64,000 nt of DNA, from the NCBI RefSeq assembly GCF_047496725.1, contig NW_027328668.1, positions 558,001 to 622,000 on the forward strand, given 5' to 3'. Below, one piece after another: positions 61,569 to 64,000 of this stretch. The notes below the pieces were generated by a model, which saw nothing but the letters and a program-made list of their open reading frames with translations, ran no database searches and was not told the DNA's origin. The DNA is from Anoplolepis gracilipes. Lineage: Eukaryota > Arthropoda > Insecta > Hymenoptera > Formicidae. Positions within the stretch are counted from its first letter, which is position 1; each line of letters starts with the position of its first letter. A program made the translations under genes and the position numbers.

Positions 61569-63382
61569 ATGATCAAAGTGATTTTTATTGCACTGTGTTG
61601 CTTGTTTCTGGTAAAATCAACGATCGTAAGTGATTGCACGAAAGAGATATCGCAATATCAAATCTATACTGCAACATAAAATATTTTGAAAAATTTGTAA
61701 TTAATGTTACAAAAGAGAGAATATTTTTACGCATTTTATTATATATATTATAGCTAAAGTATAATGCGTTGGATAAGTTTATTACAATCAAAATTAAAGT
61801 ATACTGTTCGGACAATTTTCAACTCTCAAAAACAATGTATCAGTTATGACTAATAAAATATTTATGATTAAATATAGAATTTAGTGCGAAAATTTGCGAA
61901 TTAGACCACTAAAAATCTATCAAATCTTTCAATTATTTATTTAATATTAACAATTTTTTACATTGTTAAATAATTCCATCTCAGAATTCATAAATTTAAA
62001 ATAGCGGAATTAATATCCCAGACAGCACAAAATATTTATAACTATTTAAATATTTTATAAACATTTATCAAAGTATTTTATAAATATTTTTAAGATTTTA
62101 GATTGAATAGATCATAAATATTTACGATAAATATTTTTGCAAATATTTGAGAAATATTTACAAAATATAATAACTATAAATATTTATTTTTCACTTTTCA
62201 TAAATATATTATATAAAATATTTCATCTATATCTTAAAAATATGTCGAATAAAGATTTTTATAAAATATGCATAAAATATTTATCTAATATTTCAAAATA
62301 ATATATTATCATAAATATTTATAAATATTTATCATAAATATTGTGTGCTGTCTGGGGTGTGTATGCTAAAATTAAAAAATGGATTCTTGGAAAAAAAGAA
62401 AAAAAAATATATATATACATATATGGGGTGTGTAAGCTAAAATTAAAAAATATATATATATTTTTTTTTCTTTTTTTCCAAGAATCCATTTTTTAATTTT
62501 AGCATACACACCCCAGACAGCACACAATATTTATGATAAATATTTATAAATATTTATGATAATATATTATTTTGAAATATTAGATAAATATTTTATGCAT
62601 ATTTTATAAAAATCTTTATTCGACATATTTTTAAGATATAGATGAAATATTTTATATAATATATTTATGAAAAGTGAAAAATAAATATTTATAGTTATTA
62701 TATTTTGTAGATATTTCTCAAATATTTGCAAAAATATTTATCGTAAATATTTATGATCTATTCAATCTAAAATCTTAAAAATATTTATAAAATACTTTGA
62801 TAAATGTTTATAAAATATTTAAATAGTTATAAATATTCTATAAATATTTTGTGCTGTCTGGGATATTAATTCCGCTATTTTAAATGTATACACCCAGCTT
62901 TTATATAACAAAATATATAACAATAGTTTTTAGCAATATTATTAACTGCAAATTTTTTAAAATTGTGACATATGAATAAGCAGCACACACAATTTGGAAA
63001 AAAATCGAAATCCTATTTAGCAGCTAAAAAACTATAAAAGAAATTATTGGATGGTTTTTGCATTTGAAAAAATTATTTTTTTTCAACTATATATATAATT
63101 ACTTTAATTGTTAAACTCACAATAAATTTTCCTATGCCTGCAGTCGTTAAAATGCAAAACAGGTGTCCAACAGACAAATCAATTCCGAAAGATCCTGCAA
63201 GTTTGCAAGAAACGATCGAGTGATAATAATTATAGCCATGACTCCTCACTGAATGGTGAAGACAACAATGATGATGATGAGAATGATGACTCTTTGGGTG
63301 CTAATATTGACACAAAATTCTTCTTGATTGGTGGAAATAAATTCTACAACACGCAATCTTGGGAGGATTCAAATAACAATCG
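61569..63382 (+). CDS. small secreted protein, possibly odorant-binding-like (5' part)
   Basis: Exon 1 (61569-61625) encodes MIKVIFIALCCLFLVKSTI, a signal peptide, and ends at a consensus donor. Exon 2 (63144-63382), behind acceptor CCTGCAG, starts SLKCKTGVQQTNQFRKILQV with a second Cys in VCKKRSS. It then becomes Asn/Asp/Ser-rich and acidic (EDNNDDDENDDS) before a more ordinary stretch ending SWEDSNNNR and donor GTAATG. The phases fit (0, then 2). The remaining exons lie past position 64000, so the cysteine pattern cannot be completed. A signal peptide, early Cys pair and charged insert recall the OBP59a/OBP71 group of insect odorant-binding proteins, from memory only; another secreted protein is equally possible. 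The intron carries the inverted duplication at 61994-62885. Confidence 0.6.
61994..62885. repeat. 892-bp inverted duplication holding two copies of a CCCA-ended MITE
   Basis: Each arm of about 430 bp contains unique-looking flank (TTTAAAATAGCGGAATTAAT), a complete element CCCAGACAGCACA...TGTGCTGTCTGGG (62017-62356 and, inverted, 62512-62862), and further flank (GTGTGTATGCTAAAATTAAA). The arms are nearly identical, with a centre of about 30 bp near 62430. Because flanking sequence is duplicated too, this is an inverted duplication rather than just a transposon's own hairpin. Confidence 0.75.
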
Positions 63383-64000
63383 GTAATGTAAAAAGACTTT
63401 AACTAAATATATAATTTTAATATATGATTAGATGATCAACAATAACAATAATTACTAATAAATAACTAATAATAAAAATAAATTATCATTAGGATCTTTT
63501 CATATGTCGCTCTACATTTTGTTTCGGATGATATAATGACATCATGCAGTCACTAATATTAACGAGATATGTAATGTTATCGTTGATTTTTCCAATTATA
63601 AATAAAGTTTTATCAGATAGCAAGCACACGACATTTTGACGTCAAAATATGATCAGTTCGAACCAAATATGACGTGATGTAATAACGTAAAAATGACTGA
63701 AAAATGACGAACTAATGTCACAGACCGATTACGACATTTCAAGACGTTAAAAAGACGTGACTTTATGACTATTTTAGGCCTATTAGTGACGTTTTAATGA
63801 CATATTTGATCATGAATCTTTTCCTCTAGCGTGAACTCGTGAAAAGTGAAAAATGTATTCACAAATATTGAATTCGTTAATGAAATTTTTTACTTTTCAC
63901 GAGTTCACGCTAGAGGAAAAGATTCATGATCAAATGTCATGATCAAGTCCCAGGTTATAGAGGAAATTCATGTTAGGGCTCTGAGATATAGAGAATTGTG
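63383..64000. other. intron or 3' flank of the last gene, with a short palindrome
   Basis: After the donor at 63383 no further exon is recognised. A palindrome at about 63806-63938 pairs GATCATGAATCTTTTCCTCT with its complement around 'cttttcacgagttcacgcta'. A CRE-like 'tgacgtcaaaatatg' repeat stretch lies at 63640-63760, reminiscent of the small family C element at 24075. Confidence 0.5.

Noticed and set aside
1..64000. CRISPR arrays, bacterial operons, tRNA or rRNA genes
   Set aside because: None seen: direct repeats are microsatellites or transposon arms, and no cloverleaf with conserved A and B boxes was found by eye.

Overview
AT-rich nuclear DNA of an insect, most likely a hymenopteran and probably an ant. 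The basis is GT/AG introns in every gene, an insect-type brm N-terminus, a Rebers-Riddiford cuticular protein, an I-type LINE with RNase H, and a very high load of palindromic DNA transposons ending in TACAGGGTGTCC. The species cannot be named from the sequence. Exons were joined by hand from consensus splice sites and checked for phase; no transcript or database evidence was available.

Layout. (1) 293-8425, minus: the 5' coding exons of brm (SWI/SNF ATPase), with an unusually long Gly/Pro/Gln/Met repeat exon before the QLQ domain and a TE-filled first intron. (2) 10839-12388, plus: a three-exon UPF0047/YjbQ-family gene head-to-head with brm. (3) 12.4-21.9 kb: no gene seen, several palindromic elements. 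(4) 21939-24722, minus: an eight-exon gene for a secreted, cysteine-free coiled-coil protein of 551 aa that I do not recognise. A 65-aa single-pass membrane ORF lies 68 bp upstream on the same strand, and a likely shared 5' UTR exon lies near 27.5 kb. (5) 27.6-37.1 kb: TE-rich, with fold-back elements and a serial MITE cluster at 35.7-36.5 kb. (6) 38770-44883, plus: a complete Agpat3/4-type lysophosphatidic acid acyltransferase in six coding exons; its last introns hold a nested palindromic element and a dead antisense LINE. (7) 44.9-50.5 kb: degenerate repeats. (8) 50544-61157, minus: a cuticular protein gene of only 146 codons spread over 10.6 kb, because a palindromic DNA element carrying a 6.3 kb I-type LINE sits in its second intron. 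(9) 61569-63382 and beyond, plus: the 5' part of a small secreted-protein gene, possibly odorant-binding-like, divergent from the cuticular gene, with an 892 bp inverted duplication in its first intron.

The genes do not form a pathway; they are ordinary neighbouring loci. The unusual content is the brm repeat exon, the possible dicistronic small-ORF/coiled-coil unit, and the number of nested long-palindrome elements with recognisable families and target-site duplications.
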